From positions 1 through 13,751 of the forward strand of contig JALGTD010000024.1 of the NCBI GenBank assembly GCA_029821515.1: a stretch of DNA of 13,751 nucleotides, in the 5' to 3' direction. Shown here piece after piece: positions 1 to 7,459 of the stretch. Each line of letters opens with the position of its first letter. Position 1 is the first letter of the stretch. A program made the position numbers and the translations under genes. This DNA is from Candidatus Zipacnadia bacterium. GTDB lineage: Bacteria; Armatimonadota; Zipacnadia; Zipacnadales; Zipacnadaceae. Below the pieces are notes generated by a model that saw only the letters and a program-made list of their open reading frames with translations, did not search any database and was not told the DNA's origin.

Positions 1-306
1 ATTGCAGCAAAGAACTTCAACATCTATATCGCTGCATATCCCGACCAGAGAAGCTACCCACTGCTGATTGCGCTGGCGCTCGTCGGCGTCACCTGCGGTT
101 ACATCAACGTATGCAGCCAGGCTGGAGATCTCCAGACCAGCGTTGCGGACAATAACGGGGAGGTCTTTGGCGCGCGCCGCATCGAAGTGGGCACAATCCG
201 GCGTTGCCCAGATCTCCAGGCAGTCAAAGCCGGCTTGTGCCGCGAAGCCCACTACCGTTTCAATATCATCACCATTAAATGGAACCGTCAGCATTCCTAC
301 TTGCAT
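1..306 (-). CDS. Sugar phosphate isomerase/epimerase, TIM barrel (partial, N-terminal 102 aa)
   Basis: The reading frame starts at an ATG at 306 behind an AAGAGG Shine-Dalgarno site and runs off the left edge of the window, so only the N-terminal 102 residues are visible. The start matches the xylose-isomerase-like TIM-barrel family: a first strand (VGMLTVPF, residues 3-10), then AAQAGFDCLEIW at residues 22-33, where the acidic residue ending strand 2 is typical of the fold, then a strand around LEISSLAAY. Family members interconvert aldoses and ketoses or epimerise ketoses using a divalent metal, but most metal ligands lie in the missing part and the substrate cannot be named. It starts 16 bp after the glycerate kinase stop codon and is very probably the next gene of the same leftward operon. 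Family assignment is fairly secure; the specific reaction is unknown. Confidence 0.8.
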   Translation of the reverse strand, partial: MQVGMLTVPFNGDDIETVVGFAAQAGFDCLEIWATPDCAHFDAARAKDLPVIVRNAGLEISSLAAYVDVTAGDADERQRNQQWVASLVGICSDIDVEVLCCN

Positions 307-322
307 CTTGATAGCCTCTTTT

Positions 323-1351
323 CTACTGTTGAATTGACTGCTCATGAATAGCCGCCAGCCACAGGCGTACAATCTGCTCGGCAGTAGTTTTCAGCATTTG
401 GCGTGCCGTTTGCGGACACATTGCCTCGGACAAGCTCATCGGCTGCTGCAGGCAGGAAAACAGCGCGGCAAAGCCGTAATTGTTGAGCTGCCTGGCGTCT
501 GAGGCGATGCTGCATCCAATAGCGACCACCGGTATGCCCAACTGCTGGCCGACACGCAGCGCTCCAATTGGCGCCTTGCCAAAGGCTGTCTGGCTGTCTA
601 TCTTACCCTCACCGGTAATGATCAGGTCGGCGCCAGCCGTTTTTTCGGCCAGCTTCACCACATCCAATACAATGTCTACGCCTGGCTGCAGTTGTGCGTC
701 GCAGAACGCCAGCAGGCCAGCTCCCAGGCCACCGGCAGCGCCGGCTCCCGGTACCTCGGCGACTGACTTTCCCAGATCCCGCTTCAGTAGCTCGGCAAAG
801 TGAGCCAGCTCAAGCTCGCTAATATCGATTGTAGCAACCTCATCGAGCCTGCCTCCGCTGACGCGTGTTATCTCTCGCCCCTGGCTGTCGAGCATTCGTG
901 CGCCCAGTGCCTGCGCCATCCCCGCGCCACCGTCGGTAGTGGCGCTGCCTCCGATCCCCACGACCAGCCGACGGCAGCCCGCGTCCAGCGCCGCCGCGAT
1001 GAGCTGGCCGGTGCCGTAAGTAGTGGTGCGGGTGGGGTCATGCTCGTCCTCTGGTATTAGAGGCAGCCCGGAGGCGGCCGCCATCTCGATGACGGCTGTC
1101 TCTTCGTCACCTAATATCCCGAACTGGGCCTCTACAGGCTCTCCCAGTGGCCCCTCGACCACTGCACTGACGAAGCGTCCCCCGGTGGCATGCCCCAGCG
1201 CATCAACGGTGCCTTCGCCGCCATCGGCCAGGGGCACCTTTTCGCAAGTGATATCAGGATCAGCAGCACAGATACCCGCCTGAATCGCCTCGGATACCTG
1301 TGTCGCCGACAGACAGCCTTTGAATGAATCGGGAGCAATTACGATCTTCAC
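323..1351 (-). CDS. Glycerate kinase (GlxK/GarK type), with an internal conserved block missing
   Basis: Phosphorylates glycerate with ATP (glycerate 2-kinase type), feeding sugar-acid breakdown into lower glycolysis; cytoplasmic. The protein opens with the family signature KIVIAPDSFKG and shows VPLADGGEGTV (39-49), EMAAASGLPL (89-98), VGIGGSATTDGGAGMAQALGA (about 131-151), VPGAGAAGGLGAGLLAF (200-216) and ITGEGKIDSQT (245-255). I take the GTG at 1351 as start because the signature begins at its first residue; the frame stays open to 1423, but that would overlap the upstream gene. The length of 342 residues is short for a family of about 375-385. Compared from memory with E. coli GarK, about 45 residues that normally include a CDVxNPL...GPQKGA stretch are absent between DISEL (176-180) and LAHFAELL (182-189), with the frame kept. 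The enzyme may therefore be inactive. Operon position: 22 bp after the upstream isomerase. Confidence 0.88.
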   Translation of the reverse strand: MKIVIAPDSFKGCLSATQVSEAIQAGICAADPDITCEKVPLADGGEGTVDALGHATGGRFVSAVVEGPLGEPVEAQFGILGDEETAVIEMAAASGLPLIPEDEHDPTRTTTYGTGQLIAAALDAGCRRLVVGIGGSATTDGGAGMAQALGARMLDSQGREITRVSGGRLDEVATIDISELELAHFAELLKRDLGKSVAEVPGAGAAGGLGAGLLAFCDAQLQPGVDIVLDVVKLAEKTAGADLIITGEGKIDSQTAFGKAPIGALRVGQQLGIPVVAIGCSIASDARQLNNYGFAALFSCLQQPMSLSEAMCPQTARQMLKTTAEQIVRLWLAAIHEQSIQQ

Positions 1352-1373
1352 AGTATTCTCGTTGACCGACTGG

Positions 1374-2303
1374 CTAGAGCTGTGCCCACATCCGTCGCCA
1401 GGTCCGCTTGTTATCGGCGACAATCAGGTCAGGATCCTCATCGCCCACTGGCTTGACCTCGATACTTAGAATCGGCTTTTTGGTGGGCACATTGCTCTGG
1501 AAGTACCCCGCATAGATAAGGTCCTCTACATACTGCTTTAGCTCGGGGACATCCGTCTCGCTGCCCGGATAGCCGAAATGTGGATGCTGGTCGCCGTAGG
1601 CCGGGTCGCTCTTGTCAGCCATCATACAGTTGCCGCAATGGGTGTGGATGACATAGTCCCCGATTTGGCTCAGACACTCGCTGGGAGTCTCCCCGAGCAA
1701 GGGTAGGTGAGACAGGTCAGGAGTCAAGCCGAAATTCTCGACCTGCTCGCGGACGCGCTGGGCCAGTTGTGCAGCGCGGTCGCTGGGCCCAATCAGGCAG
1801 GCCTTGTCAATATTATAGTCAAACGGTTCCAGTGAAATCCAGCAGACGTAATCAGTAGCCTTATTCTCAGCGTATTTGCATAACTCCACGCAAGAGTCAA
1901 CCAGCAGGTCCATTTGGTGAGCACGGTCGGTCTCTGCTGGATCTTTACCGCTGAGCACTGCGGTGATTTTGGCATCCAGCTCATAAGCCGCGTCTATTGA
2001 TTTCTTGACCTCGTCTACTGCGGCCTGCCGACCAGCTTCATCAGGATCGTTGAGGCTAAGCTTGCCGCCCAAAAGGTTTGGTTGTGCGGCCATCCCGTAG
2101 CTGATCCCGCTCTGCTCGGCAATCGCGCGTAGCTCCTCGTGAACACCCGGCTCATCCACGCGCTTGATCTCCAGTACATCCCAGAAGTCATCCTGGGCCA
2201 ACTTGCGTACGGTTTCTTGCACGGCCGGTGGCTCGGTCGCGTTGGGGTAGGCCATAAAGTGGATCAGGCCCACGTCCATAAGTTGTCGCCATGATTCGAC
2301 CAT
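1374..2303 (-). CDS. Sugar phosphate isomerase/epimerase, TIM barrel
   Basis: A 309-residue xylose-isomerase-like TIM-barrel protein, predicted to be a cytoplasmic metal-dependent sugar or sugar-acid isomerase/epimerase. The four acidic/histidine metal positions usual for the family can be placed: E159 (SLEPFD), D196 (LTPDLSHLPLL), H220 or H222 (VIHTHCGN) and E282 (LSIEVKP). The length is slightly above the common 260-300. I chose the ATG at 2303 because GAGGAGG lies 9 bases before it; a TTG at 2321 would place that ribosome site inside the coding region. The gene sits between the broken amidohydrolase gene (76 bp upstream) and the glycerate kinase gene. The substrate cannot be deduced; an IolE- or IolI-like role near IolB is possible but not shown. 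Family assignment is secure, function is not. Confidence 0.85.
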   Translation of the reverse strand: MVESWRQLMDVGLIHFMAYPNATEPPAVQETVRKLAQDDFWDVLEIKRVDEPGVHEELRAIAEQSGISYGMAAQPNLLGGKLSLNDPDEAGRQAAVDEVKKSIDAAYELDAKITAVLSGKDPAETDRAHQMDLLVDSCVELCKYAENKATDYVCWISLEPFDYNIDKACLIGPSDRAAQLAQRVREQVENFGLTPDLSHLPLLGETPSECLSQIGDYVIHTHCGNCMMADKSDPAYGDQHPHFGYPGSETDVPELKQYVEDLIYAGYFQSNVPTKKPILSIEVKPVGDEDPDLIVADNKRTWRRMWAQL

Positions 2304-2379
2304 TGTCACTATCCTCCTCAAAGATAGGTAATGTGTTGGGACTGGCTATGTAGCTCCAAATCACTCGCCTGTGCGAGCG

Positions 2380-3230
2380 TTACAGACCCAGTAGCTGTTC
2401 TGCGTTCTTCCAGGCTATCTTTTCGTAGACTTCACGGGCAATATGCCTATTATTGACTGTATCGTTGAGAAAGCTCACAAGCTTCTTATGATACTCATTG
2501 TTGGGCGCACAGATGTCAGTACCGAAGTAGAGCCGATCCTGGAACTCAGTCATAAACGCGTGGCTGAATCGCGGATCACGGGTGATGGCGTTCAGGCCAC
2601 TGCCTGCCGACAGATCGCCGTGAAGGTTAGGGTATTCACGCATCAGGCGCACCACTGCCCCGCCCGGTGCTACTTTTCCCTGTGGGTAGCCGTTGCGCTC
2701 TTCTTCCTTCAGATCGCCGCTGATCTCGGCCCAAAAGGGCTGGGAGTGTCCCAGAAAGGTGAGTTCGGGAAACTTCTGCAGCGCTCCTTCCAGCAGCGGC
2801 AGCCCCAGATTATCAACAATGCCGTAGCTGAAGTTCTGTCGCGGCGATATGTGGAAGATCAGCGGTAATCTGCAGGCCTGCGCGTGCTTGAACAGGTTTT
2901 CCATCAGTGGGTCGTTAAAGGGCAGGTTCGTTGTCACTTCACCGATGCCCTTGCAGCCTTGCTCCATATAGTACTTCATCAGATGACCCAGATCTGCCTC
3001 GGGTGAATTGCCCAACTGGCGTGGATCAAGGTTCATAAAGGGAACAAAGAAGTCAGGGTGCTTTTCGACCACCGCCAGGATTTCTTCGACTGTTATGGTA
3101 GCAGCACCCCTTTGCGCACGCCGTGAGGCTCCAGCATTGCCCTCAGCTCTTCAGGCGTGGCAAAGCGGCTGCCATTGGCGCGTGGTGGCCCCTGAAAGAT
3201 CCGAGTGTGCAGGTGAATATCAATGAACAT
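2380..3230 (-). pseudogene. Amidohydrolase (TIM-barrel, amidohydrolase-2 type), reading frame broken near 3096
   Basis: A metal-dependent hydrolase or decarboxylase of the amidohydrolase-2 family. The true start is the ATG at 3230, with AGGGAGAG upstream; this frame gives MFIDIHLHTR with the N-terminal HxH metal motif at residues 6-8 and runs to residue 45 (GVLLP), then meets TAA at 3095-3093. The homologous protein continues in another frame from about 3096: TVEEILAVVEKHPDFFVPF, then GIGEVTTNLPF, FHISP, LGHSQPFW, GDLSAGSG and FGTDIC (the catalytic Asp region), ending at 2380. The downstream frame alone could give 230 residues from a GTG at 3072 but would lack the HxH metal ligands. A one-base loss would explain the break; relatives usually have about a dozen more residues here, so the lesion may be larger. 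It may be a real mutation or an assembly error. Lies 23 bp after iolB. Confidence 0.8.
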
Positions 3231-3253
3231 TTCGCTCTCCCTGTTTGTAGCGG

Positions 3254-4081
3254 TCAAAATCCCATATCCTTGGCCATTGCGCCACTGGCCTTAACCCAGG
3301 CGTGAGTGGGATCGTCCAGCGGAGCCATTCTCCGGTCGGTCACGCCGGCCATCATCCACAGGTAGTAAAGCTGGTAGCCGGGCGCCGCCACTACTGGATG
3401 ATAGCCGTGGGGTATGATAACAGTGTCTGTATTCCGCACTGTGTAGGTCTCGTCCAGACTCAGGTCATCACTGTAGATACACTGGATACCGAAGCCCTGG
3501 GGCGGATTCATCCGGAAATGGTAAAGCTCCTGCATATTGATCTGAAAGGGATAGTCATCTTCCTCGTGCTTGTGGGGCGGATAGCTGGACCAGTTGCCCG
3601 GCGGGTTGAACGTCTCGCCGACCAGCAAGCGCTGCGCCTGGGGCACATTGGCGCCGATGATATTGTGCACATCCCGTCGCCAATTCCAGTTACCGGCGTG
3701 ATTGACCTCCACCTCATCGGGTCTGATTATTTTGGGCGCCCCTGAACTGTCTGATGGCGTCGAACAAACCGCCAACTCGCAGCGGCTGTCAGCTTGAACG
3801 CTCCAGGCTGTGCCCGGAGGCAGGTAGGCGCCGGTGGCTTTACCGGCAAAGACTGAGGTCCGTCCCCCCAGTTCTTTGTGCTGCTCGCCACCGATTTCCA
3901 GCGATAGCAGGCCATTGAGTATGACCAGGGCGCACTCCTCGTTTTCCGTATTGGCACGGTAACTATCCCCCGTGGCCAGCTTGAGGATAGAAAAGCTCAG
4001 CAGGTCAAGTGGACCCTGGCCGGCGGCGTATACCACATTCTCGCCGTTACTCAGTTGCTGTGAGATCAAGTAGTCAGACAT
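3254..4081 (-). CDS. iolB: 5-deoxy-glucuronate isomerase (IolB family)
   Basis: IolB converts 5-deoxy-glucuronate to 2-deoxy-5-keto-gluconate in myo-inositol breakdown; cytoplasmic double-cupin enzyme. The 275-residue product has the usual family length (about 260-275) and its hallmarks: LVGETFNPPGNWSSYPPHKH (residues 153-172), where H170 and H172 are the metal-binding cupin histidines, then QELYHFRMNPPQGFG (184-198) with E185, and IPHGYHPVVAAPGYQLYYLW (223-242) with further histidines. The ATG at 4081 is supported by AAAGGAGG eight bases upstream; an extended frame to 4114 has no such site. It is the first gene of the leftward operon and diverges from a D-lyxose isomerase gene. No iolC, iolD, iolE or iolG is visible, so classical inositol catabolism is not demonstrated and the natural substrate could be a related deoxy-uronate. 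Confidence 0.93.
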   Translation of the reverse strand: MSDYLISQQLSNGENVVYAAGQGPLDLLSFSILKLATGDSYRANTENEECALVILNGLLSLEIGGEQHKELGGRTSVFAGKATGAYLPPGTAWSVQADSRCELAVCSTPSDSSGAPKIIRPDEVEVNHAGNWNWRRDVHNIIGANVPQAQRLLVGETFNPPGNWSSYPPHKHEEDDYPFQINMQELYHFRMNPPQGFGIQCIYSDDLSLDETYTVRNTDTVIIPHGYHPVVAAPGYQLYYLWMMAGVTDRRMAPLDDPTHAWVKASGAMAKDMGF

Positions 4082-4183
4082 ATGCTTCCTCCTTTGTCTG
4101 GGAAGTGGTTGCATACTTCGTTGCCAACAGGACTATTCCTTCTCAGCCTCGCTGGAAGTGACACATAACTTTGGAGGTGAGAG

Positions 4184-4233
4184 CGGTATCTGCCGAGAAT
4201 TTGCCGTACTGATGGGCCAATCCATAGATACCG
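4184..4233. promoter_or_regulatory. Candidate operator: spaced inverted repeat in the iolB / lyxose isomerase divergent region
   Basis: In the 183-bp gap between two divergent sugar genes, CGGTATCT (4184-4191) is matched by its exact reverse complement AGATACCG (4226-4233). The arm centres are 42 bp apart, about four turns of the double helix, as for a bivalent repressor. An 8-bp match at this distance can arise by chance in such a region. No convincing -35/-10 pair was found on either strand here, so the role is speculative. Confidence 0.25.
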
Positions 4234-4264
4234 GGACTTAGTTGATATGCGAGGAGGACCTGTG

Positions 4265-4942
4265 ATGAAACGTTCGCAGATTAACCGGATAATTGATGAG
4301 AGCCTGGAGTTTTGCCAGCGGATGAACTTCCACCTGCCCCCGTTTGCTACTTGGAGTCCTGAAGAGTGGGCGAGTAAAGGGCACGAATATGACGAGATCC
4401 GTGATAATATGCTGGGTTGGGATGTAATCGACTTCAATCTGGGCAAGTTCGAGGAAATAGGCTGTGTGCTCTTCACCATTCGCAATGGCAACGAGCAGTT
4501 AGACCAGTATGAGAAACCCTATTGCGAGAAGTTGCTGATCATCGGTGAGAATCAGGTCACGCCCTATCATTTCCACTTCGCCAAGATGGAAGATATTATC
4601 AATCGGGGTGGTGGGGATTTGATGGTGCAAGTATACAATGCCGACGGAAATGAACAACTGGCTGACGCGCTGGTTGAGGTCAACACTGACGGGCACGTCT
4701 ATACGGTCGAGGCCGGGACGATCATTCGTCTGGCCCCGGGGGAAAGCATCACCCTGCCGTCTTATCAATATCACAAGTTCTGGGCCGAAGGCGGTACAGT
4801 GCTGTGCGGCGAGGTTTCAATGGTCAATGATGATACGGTTGACAACCGTTTCCTGGAAGAGCTGGAGCGCTATCCCGCCCTCGAAGAAGACGAGCCAGCT
4901 CGCTATCTGTTGTGCAACGAGTACCCGCCTGCCCCCGAATAG
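4265..4942 (+). CDS. D-lyxose isomerase (D-lyxose ketol-isomerase, cupin)
   Basis: Predicted to interconvert D-lyxose and D-xylulose, and in known family members also D-mannose and D-fructose; cytoplasmic, metal-dependent single-cupin enzyme. The 225-residue length fits the family (about 225-230). The diagnostic segment is PYHFHFAKMEDIINRGGG (100-117), with H102, H104 and E109 as expected metal ligands, and the later LPSYQYHKFW (164-173) supplies H170. Other matching stretches are LDQYEKPYCEKLLII and APGESITLP. The ATG at 4265 is chosen because GAGGAGG ends eight bases before it; an ATG at 4247 would put that site inside the gene. It is transcribed away from the iolB operon and stands alone, with the PBP1A promoter beginning 56 bp downstream. 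No terminator is visible after it. Confidence 0.92.
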   Translation: MKRSQINRIIDESLEFCQRMNFHLPPFATWSPEEWASKGHEYDEIRDNMLGWDVIDFNLGKFEEIGCVLFTIRNGNEQLDQYEKPYCEKLLIIGENQVTPYHFHFAKMEDIINRGGGDLMVQVYNADGNEQLADALVEVNTDGHVYTVEAGTIIRLAPGESITLPSYQYHKFWAEGGTVLCGEVSMVNDDTVDNRFLEELERYPALEEDEPARYLLCNEYPPAPE

Positions 4943-4998
4943 CTGTATTGCTGCATCTTAGGCCATCGGGGATGTGCTGGGGTGGGGATGGCGTGGGC

Positions 4999-5028
4999 TT
5001 GCTTGTCTGCGGTCAGCTATAGTATAAT
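4999..5028 (+). promoter_or_regulatory. Sigma-70-type promoter of the PBP1A-PBP2 operon
   Basis: TTGCTT (4999-5004) and a perfect TATAAT (5023-5028) are separated by 18 bp. Transcription would start near 5034-5036, only about 5 bases before the ATG at 5040 and right at an in-frame GTG at 5034. That predicts a leaderless or nearly leaderless message, consistent with the absence of a Shine-Dalgarno site. Confidence 0.7.
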
Positions 5029-5039
5029 TACGAGTGATT

Positions 5040-7454
5040 ATGGGCCGCAGAGCGCGTCGCACAACGGCCTCCGCGCGCATTGCGCGGTGGTTTAAATATC
5101 TTAATGTAGTGCTCTTGCTGATGGCGACAGTCTTCATTTGTGGATGGGCTGGTGGGTTGGTTGGGCTGCGCCAGGCTTTCCGGGGGCAACACCGTCTGGT
5201 AGACTACCGGCCCCGCCTGACCACAAAGATCTACTCCACCGAAACCCATCCCGACAAGCCTGCTACCCACACTGTCATCGGGGAGATCTACAAAGAGAAT
5301 CGGGCCCTGGTTCCTCTCCGAGAAATACCCGGCTATATGCAGCAGGCCACCGTGGCGGTCGAGGATCACAGGTTCTGGCTGCATCGGGGCATCAGCCCCC
5401 GCGATATGCTGCGGGCGGCGTGGGTGAATGTCGTCGGCGGCGGCGTCAGACAGGGTGCCAGCACCATAACTCAACAATTGGTCCGCAACATCTGGCTTAC
5501 CCACGAGCGGACCTGGGACCGCAAGTTCAAGGAGATCCTGCTGGCTATTGAAGTGGAGCGGCGCTTCTCCAAGCAGGAAATCCTGGAGATGTACCTCAAT
5601 GAGGTTTATTACGGCCATAGCGCCTACGGGATCGGCACGGCAGCGGCGATCTTCTTTGGCAAGCGGCCTGATGAGCTAACTCTCGGTGAGGCGACGCTGC
5701 TGGCGGGACTGCCCAAAGCGCCGACCTATTATTCGCCGTTCAACCATCCCCAGCGAGCCAAGCGGCGCCGCCAGGAAGTGGTGGCTGCTATGCAGCGCGA
5801 GGGGTACATCCAGGCCGGGCAGGCGAAGATAGCCACCCAGGAGCAGATCCAAAGCCGCTTGCAGCCCGAGCCGAAAGCAACCGGTATAGCTGTCTTTGGT
5901 GCGCCTCATTTCACTCACCTGGTGATTCGCTTGCTGTGCGATCAGTATGGAGTGGACACGGTTTACGAAAGCGGCTGGCGGGTCTATACGACACTGGATA
6001 TCCGCTTGCAGAAGATTGCTAAAGACGAGCTGGAGAAGAAAGTTAATGAACTCCGCGACCAGGGCCGCATCAAGGGCAACCTGGTTGGGCAAGGGGCGTT
6101 GGCCTGTGTGGATGTCCACACCGGCGGGGTACTGGCCATGGTTGGTGGGGTTGGCCCGTATGAAAGAATTCAGTATAATCGCGCTCATCCCGGTCCGCCG
6201 CGGTACGGACGCCAGCCCGGTTCGTCTTTCAAGCCGTATGTGTGGGCTACAGCTCTGGAATCGGGCTACAGCCCCAACTCCAAGTTCAGCGCTGATCCGA
6301 TAGTAATCCGACTGGATACGGGCGAATACTGGCGACCCAAGAACTATTCGGCTAGCCAGGAAGGCGCCTATACGCTGCGCCGAGCACTGGCTCAGTCGGT
6401 AAACCTGGTGTCGGTGCGGCTGTTGCAAAAAGTTGGAGTTAACAAGGTCGTTAATTATGCGGCGCGGGTGCTGAACATACCCCGCGAGCGACTCGACCCA
6501 TATCCTGCTTTGGCCTTGGGTGTCTCGAATCTGTCGCCTTTGGAACAAGCCTCCGGATATTGCTGCTTTGCCAGTGGTGGTCTGCGCGCTAAGCGCCGTT
6601 TTTGGAGCCGCATTGAGAATTATCTGGGCGAGGTTATCGTGGATAATCCACCCCGGTTGACCCGGGTACTACGCCCGGAGACCGCCATAAGTATGACTAG
6701 TATGCTGCGGACGGTAGTCACTTCCGGGACTGGCCGCCAGGCTCAGGTGCCCGGCGTTGAGGAAGCTGGTAAAACGGGCACAACTCAGGACGGACGTGAT
6801 GCGTGGTGGGTTGGCTTTACGCCTGATCTGTGCACGGCGGTCTGGATTGGCAACGACGACAATAAGCCAATGCGTCGCTCCAGCGGCGGCTACTTCTGTG
6901 CACCAGTGTGGCGGGAATTTGTGAAACGAGCGGTAGGTGTGCTAGGCAGTCAGGGTCAATTCCCGGAGGGTCGGGGTGTGGTCGCCACCAGGCCAGATGA
7001 AGCTGAAGAGGAGGAAGAGGAGGGCATGGTGGTAACCATTTGTACGCAGACGGGCCAGCGCGCTACTAAGTACTGCTCGCAGACAGTGGATAAGCTGTTC
7101 GCTCCCGGCGAACAGATCCCTGGCTATTGCACCAAACATCGGGCTCCGCGGGCAGCCAGCACCAGCAGCACCTCACCGGAGGGTGGTCAGAGCCACGAAC
7201 CGCGCACCGTGACGGTGACGATCTGTCAGGATTCGGGAAAGCTGGCGACGCCATTCTGTCCGCGAACCAGTGAAATTGAGGTTCCAGCCGATTCAGCGCC
7301 AACCAGCAAGTGCACCCTGCACGGCCCACCGACAGACACCTCTACGCCAGCTCCGCAACCCTCTGAGGATGCTGACGATAAGTCTGAACAGGAGGCTGTC
7401 GCCGCGAATAGCGAGACTCAGCCGACTGTACCTACTGAAGAAGGCCAACGGTAG
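5040..7454 (+). CDS. Penicillin-binding protein 1A (bifunctional glycosyltransferase/transpeptidase)
   Basis: Class A PBP that polymerises lipid II into glycan strands and cross-links the peptides; inner-membrane anchored, catalytic part outside. In order: basic cytoplasmic N-terminus, one membrane segment (about 22-43), GT51 glycosyltransferase domain (about 75-245) with EDHRFWLHRG (catalytic E108), GASTITQQLVRN and KFKEILLAIEVER, then the transpeptidase domain with S395-S-F-K398 (SxxK), S453-V-N455 (SxN) and K578-T-G580. An acidic linker (about 654-661) leads to a tail with two C-X10-C-X17-C-X2-H modules (C668, C679, C697, H700; C729, C740, C758, H761), then a Pro/Thr/Glu-rich end. The 804-residue length is normal for the family. 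The start could instead be the GTG at 5034; both lack a ribosome site and sit at the predicted transcription start. PBP2 follows after 5 bp. Confidence 0.95.
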   Translation: MGRRARRTTASARIARWFKYLNVVLLLMATVFICGWAGGLVGLRQAFRGQHRLVDYRPRLTTKIYSTETHPDKPATHTVIGEIYKENRALVPLREIPGYMQQATVAVEDHRFWLHRGISPRDMLRAAWVNVVGGGVRQGASTITQQLVRNIWLTHERTWDRKFKEILLAIEVERRFSKQEILEMYLNEVYYGHSAYGIGTAAAIFFGKRPDELTLGEATLLAGLPKAPTYYSPFNHPQRAKRRRQEVVAAMQREGYIQAGQAKIATQEQIQSRLQPEPKATGIAVFGAPHFTHLVIRLLCDQYGVDTVYESGWRVYTTLDIRLQKIAKDELEKKVNELRDQGRIKGNLVGQGALACVDVHTGGVLAMVGGVGPYERIQYNRAHPGPPRYGRQPGSSFKPYVWATALESGYSPNSKFSADPIVIRLDTGEYWRPKNYSASQEGAYTLRRALAQSVNLVSVRLLQKVGVNKVVNYAARVLNIPRERLDPYPALALGVSNLSPLEQASGYCCFASGGLRAKRRFWSRIENYLGEVIVDNPPRLTRVLRPETAISMTSMLRTVVTSGTGRQAQVPGVEEAGKTGTTQDGRDAWWVGFTPDLCTAVWIGNDDNKPMRRSSGGYFCAPVWREFVKRAVGVLGSQGQFPEGRGVVATRPDEAEEEEEEGMVVTICTQTGQRATKYCSQTVDKLFAPGEQIPGYCTKHRAPRAASTSSTSPEGGQSHEPRTVTVTICQDSGKLATPFCPRTSEIEVPADSAPTSKCTLHGPPTDTSTPAPQPSEDADDKSEQEAVAANSETQPTVPTEEGQR

Positions 7455-7459
7455 CTGTT

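Noticed and set aside
4066..4491. Minus-strand frame of 141 codons spanning the divergent intergenic region
   Set aside because: It overlaps the lyxose isomerase start and the iolB start with their strong ribosome sites, and the translation is not protein-like.
5028..5618. Minus-strand open frame of 196 codons opposite the PBP1A start
   Set aside because: It is opposite the glycosyltransferase domain motifs and the promoter; no family resemblance.
5676..6548. Minus-strand open frame of 290 codons opposite PBP1A
   Set aside because: It lies wholly inside the transpeptidase-coding part of PBP1A, has no recognisable protein features and no separate ribosome site; it is a shadow of high-GC coding sequence.
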